A DNA stretch of 64,000 bases, taken from contig NC_026491.1 of assembly GCF_000328475.2 (NCBI RefSeq), positions 248,001 to 312,000 on the forward strand, read 5' to 3'. Within the stretch, counting starts at the first letter, position 1. Every line of letters begins with the position of its first letter. Origin of the DNA: Mycosarcoma maydis. Taxonomy: Eukaryota > Basidiomycota > Ustilaginomycetes > Ustilaginales. The position numbers were made by a program, and so were the translations under genes. Shown piece after piece: positions 19,201 through 28,161 of this stretch. The notes under the pieces were generated by a model. It did no database searches, was not told the origin of the DNA, and was given only the letters and a program-made list of their open reading frames with translations.

Positions 19201-20843
19201 GAGGCATGTCAACACGGCGTGCAGCAGCTGCAGCCGCCAACGCCTCAATTGCGCCCTCGCAGGCGGTCGACATTAGCACGCCCACACCAGGCCCCGATGG
19301 ACTTGGCCTGCCGGATCGCAAGAAGCCAAAGATCAACCATCACGCGATCCACTTTGACTTTCCAGGCGGTCTGGGTCGCAAATCGGATCCTGGTGGACCC
19401 AAGTTTGCGCCCGACTATATGGAAGAGGAGGCCAAGAAGCGTGCGCGTTCACCCGAGAACCAGGCGACTGGCTCGCAGGTGGAAAAGCCTGCACCGAAGC
19501 TGGTCTCGCTGTCGTATGCGCAGCGCAACAATGTGCGACCCGAAGATCTAGAGCGACAGCATCCCAACTTCCACGACGGCATGTGGCACTGCTCCAACTG
19601 CGGTATTCCAGGAACGCTCGCGCCAGGTCGACGAAAGGGACCGTTGGGCGACAAGTCGCTGTGTGGGCCTTGCGGTAAATACTACCACCGTCACCGCAAG
19701 GTCATCTTTTTAGAGTACACGCGCGACCCGGTGGTGCACATGAAGCAGCAGCAGGCGCTGAACCGCAAGATGGGCATTTCGAATCCGCTCATCGATACAG
19801 CGCTGCTCAACGCGTTAGGAGAGCAGGAGGACTCGACCGAGCCTACAAGCGCTGCGGATACGCCCAAGCCCGACGGCGGCGCTGGAGGCAATGACGATCC
19901 GACGGGCACGGATGACAATGGGATGCGACGCAGAGGACGACCAGCGGCGTCATCGCGTGGAGCAAGTCGTGGAAATGGTGGCGACGACGACGATCGCTCG
20001 GATGATGAGGATCTGCCGTTTGAGATGGTGGGCAGTCCGGACGATAGCGACTCTTCTTCGAGATCGAGCAGCGCTGAGCCCGCGCCTCGTTCGCGCAAGT
20101 CGGCATCGCAGCCGTTGGCGAATGACGAAGGCTCGCAGATCGGGCGACGCGCAGCCGCCGAGAGCGCACGCGACAAGGTGACGGCTTCATTTGCTGCTGC
20201 TGAAGCTGCTGCGATCAAGACGGAGGCAGACACAGGAGTTGGAGCTAGCGAAGCTGCCGATGCCAGCAAAGAGGCTGGCGATGCGGTTGCAGCAGCGACT
20301 GCATCGACCGACGCTAACGCCTCTTGCACCAGCAGCACTGGCACTGGCACTGGCACCAGCAACAGCAACAGCCACAGCGCAGTACCCGTCTCGATGACAG
20401 AAGTCACAGGCTCACCATCCACAAGTCGTGCAGCTGTCGTTATGCCCACGCTCTCCAATGCTTCGCCGCGCATGGCAGCCATCCCTGGCGCCACGCCGCC
20501 GGACTGGCTCACCGAATCAAGCGCTGCACTGAAAGCGCGCTACCCGAACGACCGGTTCGAGATCCAGCAACGACCGCGTCCCGCTGGCGTGCCGCCTCCA
20601 CCACAGCCCGAGTGGCGAGTCCGATGTCTGGACTGTCCTGGTAAGCTGTATACGCCCGGCCCAGGTGAGAGTCTGACCAACTTTGAGATCCACCTGCGCA
20701 ACCGGTTGCACCGCGCCAACGTCAACAAGCGCGTGTATGGCAACAGTGCGCCACCGGCAGTGGCTGCAGGTGGCGGATCTCCTGGTGCTGCGGCTGGTTC
20801 GCCACACAAGAGTCCGAGCGTGGCTCATGCGCCTGCGCCGTAG
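14601..20843 (+). CDS. Snf5/SMARCB1-type subunit of a SWI/SNF or RSC chromatin remodeller, with GATA-like finger
   Basis: A 2080-residue intronless protein. The N-terminal about 1000 residues are Gln/Asn/Pro-rich with long Q runs and one long N run, typical of fungal SWI/SNF activating subunits. Two Snf5 repeats follow: PIRLEIDHEHWKLRDTFTWN (about 1200-1260) and MIKLDITVGAMNLIDQFEWD (about 1353-1420), then a basic REREREARRKRRQTRGRRG stretch near 1475. At about 1662-1690 there is a treble-clef finger of C-X2-C-X20-C-X2-C form (CSNC ... LCGPCGKYY), like a GATA finger. The tail has acidic and Ala/Thr-rich segments and a short conserved-looking WRVRCLDCPGKLY segment near 2010. Snf5 organises the remodeller core and contacts the nucleosome acidic patch. 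Whether it belongs to SWI/SNF or RSC (Sfh1) cannot be told here. Confidence 0.93.
14790..15360. repeat. CAA/CAG and AAC codon repeats inside snf5
   Basis: Glutamine tracts at 14790-14837, 15018-15074 and about 15134-15175, an asparagine tract (AAC repeats) at about 15237-15296, and another Gln tract near 15330-15372. All keep the reading frame. Length is likely to vary between strains. Confidence 0.95.
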
Positions 20844-21374
20844 GCATGCGCATCGAGGCACTCTTGTTTAACCGTGTCGTGCGGACGGGTCTGGAAATTC
20901 TTGTTTACATTCGTGATTGATACTTGTTTGAATATGAATTGGTCAAACTGAGAACTCCACGCTTGGGTGTGGCGTGGGATGAGTCAAGCTGAAACGCACG
21001 AGACGAGATGACAGATCGTGGATGTTTTGGCTGTGGTGACAGTCTTGAGTTGCGAGTTACGAGTCAACTGGCCGTCAAAGCCGGTTGACCGGGTCGGGTT
21101 TGCAGGGGAAAACCAAAAGTGCACAGACGCGTGCGGGGAATTGCCCCACAATCACGAATCACGAATGTGAATTGCGAATGCCGAAACTGACGACTGCGAC
21201 GGTGAGAGAGGCATACAAAAGCGGTGCGGCTGCTGCGGTGTGAGGGTTGCTGCGATTCCTGATTCACGACTCTGATTGTTGGCTCGACGAACCAAGATTC
21301 ACGATTGGTCTCTAAAGGTTGGTGTTTATCAAGACTAGCTTAGTTCAAGTGGTTCACAAGACGGATCGGTGGCT
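20844..21374. promoter_or_regulatory. Spacer and mccA promoter region
   Basis: 531 bp without a gene. It includes ATTCGTGATT near 20910, tandem CACGAAT near 21150-21167 and ATTCACGATTG near 21297. Confidence 0.5.
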
Positions 21375-23714
21375 ATGCTTCGAACGTCAAAGGTGGTATT
21401 TAGCGTGCGATGCGCAGTTGGACGCAGTGCTGGTGGGGCTTGGATGTCGACGGTGCGAAGCGGGGTGGTTGGTCGACAGTTGGGCACGTGGAGTGGCACA
21501 GATGCTGGTGTGAGCAGGGGTCACGTTCAGCGCGCTCGAGGTGTAGGTGAGCGACGAAACGCTTCCAGTGTGGACGAGTCTCGACTGGATACGCGTGCAC
21601 CGCGCGCACTGAAGCGGTTGCCAGCCAAGATCGTGATCGCAAATCGCGGAGAGATTGCGTGCCGAATCATCGGCACCTGTCGCCGACTCGGTATCTCGAC
21701 CGTCGCCGTCTACTCGGAAGCGGATGCCATGTCTCAGCATGTAAAGCTCGCCGATGAGGCGTACTGCATTGGTCCTGCCGCATCCTCGGAATCGTATCTG
21801 TGTCAAGAAAAGATCCTCGCCATCGCACAACGTACGCATGCAACCATGGTGCATCCTGGCTACGGCTTCCTCTCTGAAAACGCGTCGTTTGCCAAATTGC
21901 TCCAAGACTCGCGCATCACGTTCATCGGTCCTCCTCCAAGCGCGATCGATGCAATGGGCTCAAAGAGCGCAAGCAAAGACATCATGTTGGCGGCCAACGT
22001 ACCGTGCGTGCCTGGATATCACGGTCTCCAACAGGACGCCGAATCGCTTGCGTCCGAGGCAGACAAGATCGGCTACCCGGTCCTCATCAAGGCGGTCAAG
22101 GGCGGAGGTGGCAAAGGCATGAAGATCGCCTGTACGCGCGACGAGTTTGCGGATGCGCTCTCGTCCGCGCAGCGTGAAGCGCTCAAGTCGTTCGGAGACG
22201 CTACGGTGCTCATCGAGAAATACCTCACTGCTCCACGCCACGTCGAGGTACAGGTGTTTGCAGATACGCACGGCAATGCAGTGTACATCTCAGAACGCGA
22301 CTGCTCGGTCCAACGTCGTCATCAAAAAATCATTGAAGAAGCGCCCGCCCCGCACCTCGACGCACGCCTGCGAACCGAGTTGGGAGAAAAGGCAGTTGCT
22401 GCTGCCAAAGCGGTCGGCTACGTAGGCGCAGGAACGGTCGAGTTTATTCTGGATGCGCAGAGACCGCAAGAGTTCTACTTTATGGAGATGAACACGCGCC
22501 TGCAGGTGGAGCACCCGGTAACCGAGATGGTCAGTGGCCTAGATCTGGTCGAATGGCAGCTTGAGGTGGCAGCTGGCAATCGACTGCCTTTGCTGCAGCA
22601 CGAGCTCAGCATCCAAGGCCACGCATTCGAGGCGAGGATCTATGCGGAAAACACGGATGCCAACTTTCTTCCCGATACAGGTACGCTCGTTCACGTCTCG
22701 TTGCCTCGCACGACGACGACGACGCACTCGAACCCGGCGCTCATCCATCGAGATGCTGGCCAAGTGAGTTCGCTCAACGATGCACAAGCCGTCGTCCGCG
22801 TCGACACGGGCTTTGTCACGGGCGACGAGATTTCCGTCCACTACGATCCGATGATTGCCAAACTCATCGTCAAAGGTCGTGACCGTACCGAGGCGCTACG
22901 CATCATGGCTCATGCACTATCGCAGTACCAGGTGGTGGGACCGATGACCAACATCCAGTTTCTAAAGAACCTCGTGCGACATCCCAAGTTTATCGCCGGT
23001 GAGGTGGAGACAGGCTTTATAGCAAAGTACGGAGAGCAGGCGTTGTTTGGCGATCCGTATACGAGCGAGGCTGAGTTGGGCGAGGCGATTGCGCAGGGGG
23101 TTGTGTGGATCTACCAGCGCGATCTTGGTGCTACTTTGGACGACGCCAAGCGGGGTGTGTGGACGAGCGATGAGTTTGTTCGTTGGCAGAGCCGCACGTT
23201 TTCGGTCGGTCACAAGACGCTGGGGGAGGTGCAGGTCTGCGTGACGCCTACGAATGCACGAGCCGACACGTTTCATGTCGTCATTGACGCCCGCGACGGA
23301 TCGCAGATGCGGTACGACTCGCTGCGCACACATGGCTCCACCACGATCGCGCACACTGCTTCTTCAGGCTCGTCGCCACCCGTCTACACAACCTTCCTCG
23401 CCACCGGCGTCTCGACCAGCTTCAACCTACTCGCGCCCACCTGGTTCTCACAAACGACCACAGCCTCAACGCACATGGCGTCCGACCTAGTCAGCTCGCC
23501 TATGCCGAGCAAGATCGTCGATTGCAAAGTCAAGCGCGGCGACTCTGTCAAAGCTGGCCAAACCATCGTCATCCTAGAGGCGATGAAGACAGAGATCTCG
23601 CTCAAGGCTCCTAGAGATGCGGTCGTAGAGAGCGTCAGCGCAAAGTGCAAGCCCGGTGGCTTGGTAGCCGAGGCAACTGTGTTGGTAACGTTTGTCGCGC
23701 AAAACGACGAGTAG
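21375..23714 (+). CDS. 3-methylcrotonyl-CoA carboxylase alpha (biotin) subunit, mitochondrial
   Basis: A 779-residue protein from the ATG at 21375 (MLRTSKVVFSVRC); an in-frame GTG lies 6 bp upstream. The enzyme carboxylates 3-methylcrotonyl-CoA in leucine breakdown. Domains in order: a basic mitochondrial presequence (about 75 residues); biotin carboxylase (KIVIANRGEIACRI, HPGYGFLSENA, ATP-grasp loop KGGGGKGMK, EMNTRLQVEHPVTEM); a BT-like linker domain; and a C-terminal biotinyl domain with the biotin-accepting Lys in ILEAMKTEIS. The single biotin-carboxylase plus biotinyl layout, without a carboxyltransferase, separates it from pyruvate and acetyl-CoA carboxylase. Propionyl-CoA carboxylase alpha has the same layout, but this paralogue is uncommon in fungi. 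The beta subunit is not in this window. Confidence 0.92.
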   Translation: MLRTSKVVFSVRCAVGRSAGGAWMSTVRSGVVGRQLGTWSGTDAGVSRGHVQRARGVGERRNASSVDESRLDTRAPRALKRLPAKIVIANRGEIACRIIGTCRRLGISTVAVYSEADAMSQHVKLADEAYCIGPAASSESYLCQEKILAIAQRTHATMVHPGYGFLSENASFAKLLQDSRITFIGPPPSAIDAMGSKSASKDIMLAANVPCVPGYHGLQQDAESLASEADKIGYPVLIKAVKGGGGKGMKIACTRDEFADALSSAQREALKSFGDATVLIEKYLTAPRHVEVQVFADTHGNAVYISERDCSVQRRHQKIIEEAPAPHLDARLRTELGEKAVAAAKAVGYVGAGTVEFILDAQRPQEFYFMEMNTRLQVEHPVTEMVSGLDLVEWQLEVAAGNRLPLLQHELSIQGHAFEARIYAENTDANFLPDTGTLVHVSLPRTTTTTHSNPALIHRDAGQVSSLNDAQAVVRVDTGFVTGDEISVHYDPMIAKLIVKGRDRTEALRIMAHALSQYQVVGPMTNIQFLKNLVRHPKFIAGEVETGFIAKYGEQALFGDPYTSEAELGEAIAQGVVWIYQRDLGATLDDAKRGVWTSDEFVRWQSRTFSVGHKTLGEVQVCVTPTNARADTFHVVIDARDGSQMRYDSLRTHGSTTIAHTASSGSSPPVYTTFLATGVSTSFNLLAPTWFSQTTTASTHMASDLVSSPMPSKIVDCKVKRGDSVKAGQTIVILEAMKTEISLKAPRDAVVESVSAKCKPGGLVAEATVLVTFVAQNDE

Positions 23715-24025
23715 CGAGTGCGCGTGCCACGCTACCAATCACGAATGGTTTCTACTGGATGCGTCAGTGTGAGCAGCGTGTGCGCGTGTGCGCGTGTGCG
23801 CGTGTGTTTGAGCGCAAAGCACAACACATACACTACCTGGACACGGTAGCAATCACGAAGTGTGAAATACGAAGCACACCGCACGATCACGAACGTTTCA
23901 TGTTGGATTGCAAGCGTGATGCGAGAAGAGTACGCGGTGCATGGTGAGCGCACATGATTTGTGGAAGCGTGGAAGCGTCGAGACTTGGCGGCCGACCGGG
24001 TTGCGCGGTGACTCACGACTCGCGG
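23715..24025. other. Convergent spacer between mccA and the p24 gene
   Basis: 311 bp with no gene. It contains an 8-bp repeat CGTGTGCG (23777-23808) and CAATCACGAA motifs near 23737 and 23852. Confidence 0.6.
23777..23808. repeat. 8-bp repeat CGTGTGCG, 3.75 copies
   Basis: Three perfect units and one ending in TT. Alternating purine/pyrimidine, so potentially Z-DNA prone. Confidence 0.85.
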
Positions 24026-24703
24026 TTAGACGCGATACCTTTTGGTGGAACCTGTTTCGAAGAGCGACCTGACAATGTAGACCTGAGCGATGCTGATGCC
24101 GACCATGGTTATGCTTTCGACGACGCTGTACCAGAAGATCTTGGACTGGGTGCTTCTGACGGTATCGAAGTTTCTGTTTTCCCTGACTCGGAAGTATCTC
24201 TGTGTCCTAGTGATCTGGGTAAGCTTTTCGTCCATGTTGGCAATTCCCTCTTCGAGTGGCGCGCTGTGTTCCTTCAACAGCTTAGCCGGTTGGATGGGTA
24301 GGTCCAGTCTCGGTTCGCTTTCTACCGTGATGTCGAAATCGAGCAGTTTTTCGGCTACTGTCGACATGGCGTTTTCGAAGCAGAATGTATATTCGCCCAC
24401 CGTGTTGCCGGTAAAGATGATGTCCAGCTGACGTTCCTTGTGGCCGCCGATGATGAGTTTCTGGTCCGGGTCATGCACCGAGTAGTCGATATCAAAGTGG
24501 CCTCCCGATTGCACGGCAAAGTAGAACCCGACTTTTTCGCCTGCTGCATCCACCCATGCGTAGAAGCACAGTCGTTCGTGTGGTTCGACGATTGTCGTCA
24601 GAGCCGCTCCCGAGACGTGCACTGGCAACAAGACCAGTGCGAACACCACCACCAACGTGCTGAGATACGCCGCCATCCGCGCAGGTTGTGATAGCGTCAC
24701 CAT
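24026..24703 (-). CDS. p24 / emp24-gp25L family cargo receptor
   Basis: A 225-residue type I membrane protein of the p24 family, which cycles between ER and Golgi in COPII/COPI vesicles. It has an N-terminal signal peptide (LSTLVVVFALVLLPVHVSGA, residues about 14-33), a GOLD domain with the paired cysteines in ERLCFYAWVD and YTFCFENAMS, a membrane-proximal coiled coil (QITRTQRYFRVRENRNFDTVRSTQ), a C-terminal membrane span (FWYSVVESITMVGISIAQVYIV) and a short cytosolic tail SLFETGSTKRYRV with a Phe for COPII and basic residues near the end. A second Met at residue 10 is an alternative start. Intronless. The subfamily (Erv25, Emp24 or Erp) was not resolved. Confidence 0.93.
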   Translation of the reverse strand: MVTLSQPARMAAYLSTLVVVFALVLLPVHVSGAALTTIVEPHERLCFYAWVDAAGEKVGFYFAVQSGGHFDIDYSVHDPDQKLIIGGHKERQLDIIFTGNTVGEYTFCFENAMSTVAEKLLDFDITVESEPRLDLPIQPAKLLKEHSAPLEEGIANMDEKLTQITRTQRYFRVRENRNFDTVRSTQSKIFWYSVVESITMVGISIAQVYIVRSLFETGSTKRYRV

Positions 24704-25103
24704 GGCGCAATCAATATGTATGCACGCGCACTCGCCAAGCGGCTATCGAGTAGTACAGGCCGATCCAGCGTTAGCTCGCTAGAGTTGTCCGAGTGGATGC
24801 AGCGCAACAAGCGATTCGTGCAGCCTGAGTCGAAAACAAGAGCAAACAGATCCAGCGGCTGATTCGCGCCCAGTCGTGAATCACGAATGAGGTAGTACTT
24901 GGCCTTGCAGCTGGTTGCAACGCCGCACAAACGATGAGGATGCTAATGGTGATCGTCCAACTAGATTCCTGCTCGGCAGTCACGAGTGCTGACCACCTCA
25001 ACTCGAGTCGACTTGGGAGCGTGCCAGCATTGCGCTTCGTGCTTGCGCCTTTGGCTCTTTCAGATTCACGATTCGTGATTCGTGATTGCTTCCAGCTCGA
25101 CAG

Positions 25104-25138
25104 CGCTTCGTGTTTCACGCTTCGTGCTTTGTGCTATT
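25104..25138. repeat. CGCTTCG/TGCTTTG heptamer array, 5 units
   Basis: CGCTTCG, TGTTTCA, CGCTTCG, TGCTTTG and TGCTATT follow in 7-nt register. Confidence 0.8.
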
Positions 25139-25222
25139 TGCCTGCATTCACAATGCGTTGAAAAGAGCGATGTAACACATGGAATTTCACACATGTGGCG
25201 GCTCACGGGTTGTGCTCCACCT

Positions 25223-25250
25223 CGTGCGTTGTGCGTCGTGCGTTGCGCGT
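25223..25250. repeat. CGTGCGT heptamer array, 4 units
   Basis: CGTGCGT, TGTGCGT, CGTGCGT and TGCGCGT follow in 7-nt register. Confidence 0.85.
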
Positions 25251-25322
25251 TGCCTCAAGCGTGTGCAATTGGATTGGGGATTCTTGGTGCACTCGTGACT
25301 TTGTTTGTGCTCACCATCCGAC

Positions 25323-25676
25323 ATGTCAGCGCCGTACAAGCCAACGGCGACGGAAGCGTCGCCCTCTTCGGCGTCTTCGTATCTGTCGTCGTCGTCTCCG
25401 CGTCCGTCTGCGTCTGCGTCTGCGTCGTCTCGGGCGCATGTGGACGATCCAAGTCAACCGCAGGACTTTGTCAGCGTCATGTCGCACAAGACGCCGTCCA
25501 AGTTCACCGACCCTTGCGCACACGCTGCCAAGCTATCGATGAAGTGTCTGGACGACCATGCGTACGATCGCTCGAAATGCGCCGACGTATTCCACCAGTA
25601 CCGGCAGTGCAAAACCGCGTGGATCAACCAAAGAAGGCAAGACAGGCTCAACAATCGACCCGGTGCATTCGACTAA
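25323..25676 (+). CDS. COX23: Cox23-type twin-CX9C protein of the mitochondrial intermembrane space
   Basis: A 117-residue protein from the ATG at 25323 (MSAPYKPTATEAS); the frame upstream is open only to a TTG. The C-terminal half is a CHCH domain with two CX9C motifs: C-AHAAKLSMK-C and C-ADVFHQYRQ-C, followed by KTAWINQRRQDR. The wording DPC..., KCL...YDR..C...F..YR.CK..W...RR..R is the Cox23/CHCHD7 pattern. Such proteins are oxidised by the Mia40 relay and serve cytochrome c oxidase assembly. The first about 50 residues are Ser/Ala-rich and low complexity. Its 3' end converges on eaf6, 180 bp apart. Confidence 0.92.
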   Translation: MSAPYKPTATEASPSSASSYLSSSSPRPSASASASSRAHVDDPSQPQDFVSVMSHKTPSKFTDPCAHAAKLSMKCLDDHAYDRSKCADVFHQYRQCKTAWINQRRQDRLNNRPGAFD

Positions 25677-25856
25677 GTGACCGCACAATCGAAAGCTCGC
25701 TCTGCGTCTCCGTCTCGAGCATCTGGACCGCTCATACGTCGTTCTCATCACACTCTGATCGGTTCGATAAGCCACACTTGTGACACGCGTGCAAGCTTAG
25801 ATGATACTCGGACGCGTATAGATGCATCATTCAGGCAGAGTGCCGAGCTCGTCGTT

Positions 25857-26690
25857 TCAATCCTCGTCCTTTTTCCTCTTGACTGGTTTCGTCGTGGATG
25901 CAGTAGCAGCGCTGGTCGTAGCGTCTGTGAGTTTCCGCTTGAGCTTGCTTGTGGTTGCAGCCTTGCCACCTGCTGGAGCGATACTCTTGGTGGGCGTTGA
26001 AGCGCGATTGGCAGCGTCGGCGTTCTTGCCAGCTGCGGGTGTGTTTTTGATCTGCGGTGTAGCGCTGCGCTCGTTTTCCTTGGTGGCATCCTTGTCCTTC
26101 TTCTTCTTGACGGATGGCGTATTGGTAGCTGCAGAGGTTGACGCGGTGTCTTTGTCCTTCTTGCTCTTTTTGATCACTGGGGTTGGTGTAGAGGATGCGA
26201 GGTCAGCGGGAGTGGTGGAGTTCTTGGAGCTTTTCGGGGTGATATCCGAGTCGCGCTCTTGTTCGGTGAGTGACTCGTTGGCCTTGAACTCGAGACTCTT
26301 CTGGTAGGTTGCAGAGGAGAGAGAGAAGATTCGGTCTTCGAGTGGGATGTCGGCGAGGAGCGTGGGATGCGCAGTGCGTGCAGTGGCGGTTGAGGTGGAT
26401 GAGTTCTTCAGGTATCCATCAAACCCTTTCACGATATTGCCACCCGACGATGCGGTGCATTGCAGATACGAGCCTTCGAACAGATAGATCTGTGATTCCA
26501 GATCCACCAGTGACCGATCAATCAGTCGTTTGTTGGCAAGTCCAGTGCGCAAGCCCAGCTTGGTAGTCTGGTATCGCTGTGTCGCTTCTTCTAAACTGCC
26601 AGGCGCATCACCCGACGTACTGCCACCCGCTCCATTAACCGCAACACCACCGACACCCGTGCTCGACGCCCCCATTGCTGTCGGCGCCAT
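25857..26690 (-). CDS. EAF6: Eaf6, subunit of NuA4 histone acetyltransferase, with long basic tail
   Basis: A 277-residue protein. Residues about 32-130 carry the Eaf6 domain: a short helix (YQTTKLGLRTGLANKRLIDRS) followed by the signature LVDLESQIYLFEGSYLQ and GGNIVKGFDGYLK, then DRIFSLSSATYQ. Eaf6 is a small shared subunit of NuA4/MYST acetyltransferase complexes in the nucleus. The remaining about 140 residues are Lys/Thr/Ser/Ala-rich with repeated KKSKKDKD, VKKKKDKD and a terminal KPVKRKKDED, a likely nuclear localisation signal. Yeast and animal Eaf6 are much shorter, so the tail is a lineage extension. It is intronless in this reading. Confidence 0.93.
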   Translation of the reverse strand: MAPTAMGASSTGVGGVAVNGAGGSTSGDAPGSLEEATQRYQTTKLGLRTGLANKRLIDRSLVDLESQIYLFEGSYLQCTASSGGNIVKGFDGYLKNSSTSTATARTAHPTLLADIPLEDRIFSLSSATYQKSLEFKANESLTEQERDSDITPKSSKNSTTPADLASSTPTPVIKKSKKDKDTASTSAATNTPSVKKKKDKDATKENERSATPQIKNTPAAGKNADAANRASTPTKSIAPAGGKAATTSKLKRKLTDATTSAATASTTKPVKRKKDED

Positions 26691-26933
26691 CTCTCAAACA
26701 CGTACACTATTCCCCACCCCGCAAATCTTGCACCCAAATTGTTCCAATCGCCTGATAGTCGTTGATCGCCCCTCGATGCTGATCGTGATGCTGATCGTGA
26801 TGCCGTGCGTGGTAGTGCAGAGCGTGAGTGCACCGCACCGATCCGTGCGGTTTGTGATTGTGTGATGTAGTGCGTATTTTCTGTTGCTACACACCGACGC
26901 GGTCTCTCTGTCTGATTCACGAGTCGCGCACCA

Positions 26934-27945
26934 AATTGTGAATTGTGAATTGTGAATTGTGAATTGTGAATTGTGAATTGTGAATTGTGAATTGTGAATT
27001 GTGAATTGTGAATTGTGAATTGTGAATTGTGAATTGTGAATTGTGAATTGTGAATTGTGAATTGTGAATTGTGAATTGTGAATTGTGAATTGTGAATTGT
27101 GAATTGTGAATTGTGAATTGTGAATTGTGAATTGTGAATTGTGAATTGTGAATTGTGAATTGTGAATTGTGAATTGTGAATTGTGAATTGTGAATTGTGA
27201 ATTGTGAATTGTGAATTGTGAATTGTGAATTGTGAATTGTGAATTGTGAATTGTGAATTGTGAATTGTGAATTGTGAATTGTGAATTGTGAATTGTGAAT
27301 TGTGAATTGTGAATTGTGAATTGTGAATTGTGAATTGTGAATTGTGAATTGTGAATTGTGAATTGTGAATTGTGAATTGTGAATTGTGAATTGTGAATTG
27401 TGAATTGTGAACTGTGAATTGTGAATTGTNNNNNNNNNNNNNNNNNNNNNNNNNNNNNNNNNNNNNNNNNNNNNNNNNNNNNNNNNNNNNNNNNNNNNNN
27501 NNNNNNNNNNNNNNNNNNNNNNNNNNNNNATTGTGAATTGTGAATTGTGAATTGTGAATTGTGAATTGTGAATTGTGAATTGTGAATTGTGAATTGTGAA
27601 TTGTGAATTGTGAATTGTGAATTGTGAATTGTGAATTGTGAATTGTGAATTGTGAATTGTGAATTGTGAATTGTGAATTGTGAATTGTGAATTGTGAATT
27701 GTGAATTGTGAATTGTGAATTGTGAATTGTGAATTGTGAATTGTGAATTGTGAATTGTGAATTGTGAATTGTGAATTGTGAATTGTGAATTGTGAATTGT
27801 GAATTGTGAATTCGTGAATTGTGAATTGTGAATTGTGAATTGTGAATTGTGAATTGTGAATTGTGAATTGTGAATTGTGAATTGTGAATTGTGAATTGTG
27901 AATTGTGAATTGTGAATTGTGAATTGTGAATTGTGAATCGTGAAC
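26934..27945. repeat. About 1-kb AATTGTG heptamer satellite, interrupted by an assembly gap
   Basis: Nearly perfect tandem AATTGTG over the whole interval on both sides of the 100-N gap. Seen variants are one AACTGTG unit near 27410, one 8-bp unit AATTCGTG near 27810, and GTGAATC at the right end. The complement lacks stop codons in all three frames, which creates long false ORFs. True length is unknown because the gap size is a placeholder. Confidence 0.98.
27430..27529. other. Assembly gap (100 N) inside the satellite
   Basis: Exactly 100 N, a placeholder length, with the same heptamer on both sides; the gap is most simply unresolved satellite. Confidence 0.99.
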
Positions 27946-28161
27946 GTCGCCCCGTAATTCCACGCTTTGGGCTCTGTGACAGGCTCCGCTGCGTCTCTGG
28001 TTTCTCTCTGCTCTCCATGCACATTCGAGTGAAGCGTTGCAGACATACAGAACATCACTCTTCGTCACTCATCGTGTATGACTCGCTCACACTCGGTCGC
28101 GCTCGATTGCGCAGTACGTGGCAGCTTTTGTACAATCTAATTGGTGCGTGCTGAATGCGGG

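Larger units (their letters stand above)
24704..25322. promoter_or_regulatory. Divergent promoter region (p24 / cox23)
   Basis: 619 bp without a credible gene. Heptamer content is heavy: GAATCACGAATGA near 24876, three ATTCGTG units near 25070-25088, and the arrays at 25104-25138 and 25223-25250. Confidence 0.5.
26691..28161. other. Spacer dominated by a heptamer satellite
   Basis: Upstream of eaf6 there is about 240 bp of ordinary sequence, with a 12-bp GATGCTGATCGT duplication near 26776-26805. Then comes the satellite 26934-27945, and then about 200 bp running to the stop codon of the membrane-protein gene. No gene is credible here. Confidence 0.75.

Noticed and set aside
21369..21374. 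GTG start two codons before the mccA ATG
   Set aside because: Non-ATG start in a nuclear gene with a good ATG at 21375. For the same reason I moved the starts of pff1, cox23, the 28162-30582 membrane protein, the lipid kinase, the FHA protein and palC to the first ATG.
24704..25322. Additional tRNA or small RNA in the p24/cox23 spacer
   Set aside because: No paired B-box/T-arm and acceptor stem could be found; GTTC-containing words there are parts of heptamers.
25082..25783. 233-codon plus-strand ORF overlapping cox23
   Set aside because: It runs across the promoter and uses a different frame from the twin-CX9C protein, which is clearly the real one.
26934..27945. Telomere-like or CRISPR-like array
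   Set aside because: The unit is a 7-mer unlike TTAGGG, is internal between genes, and there are no spacers between units, so it is neither a telomere nor a CRISPR array.
26591..28068. Three overlapping minus-strand ORFs of 380-480 codons
   Set aside because: They are made of the heptamer satellite (QFTIHNS repeats), open only because the 7-mer complement has no stop in any frame, and they run through an N gap.
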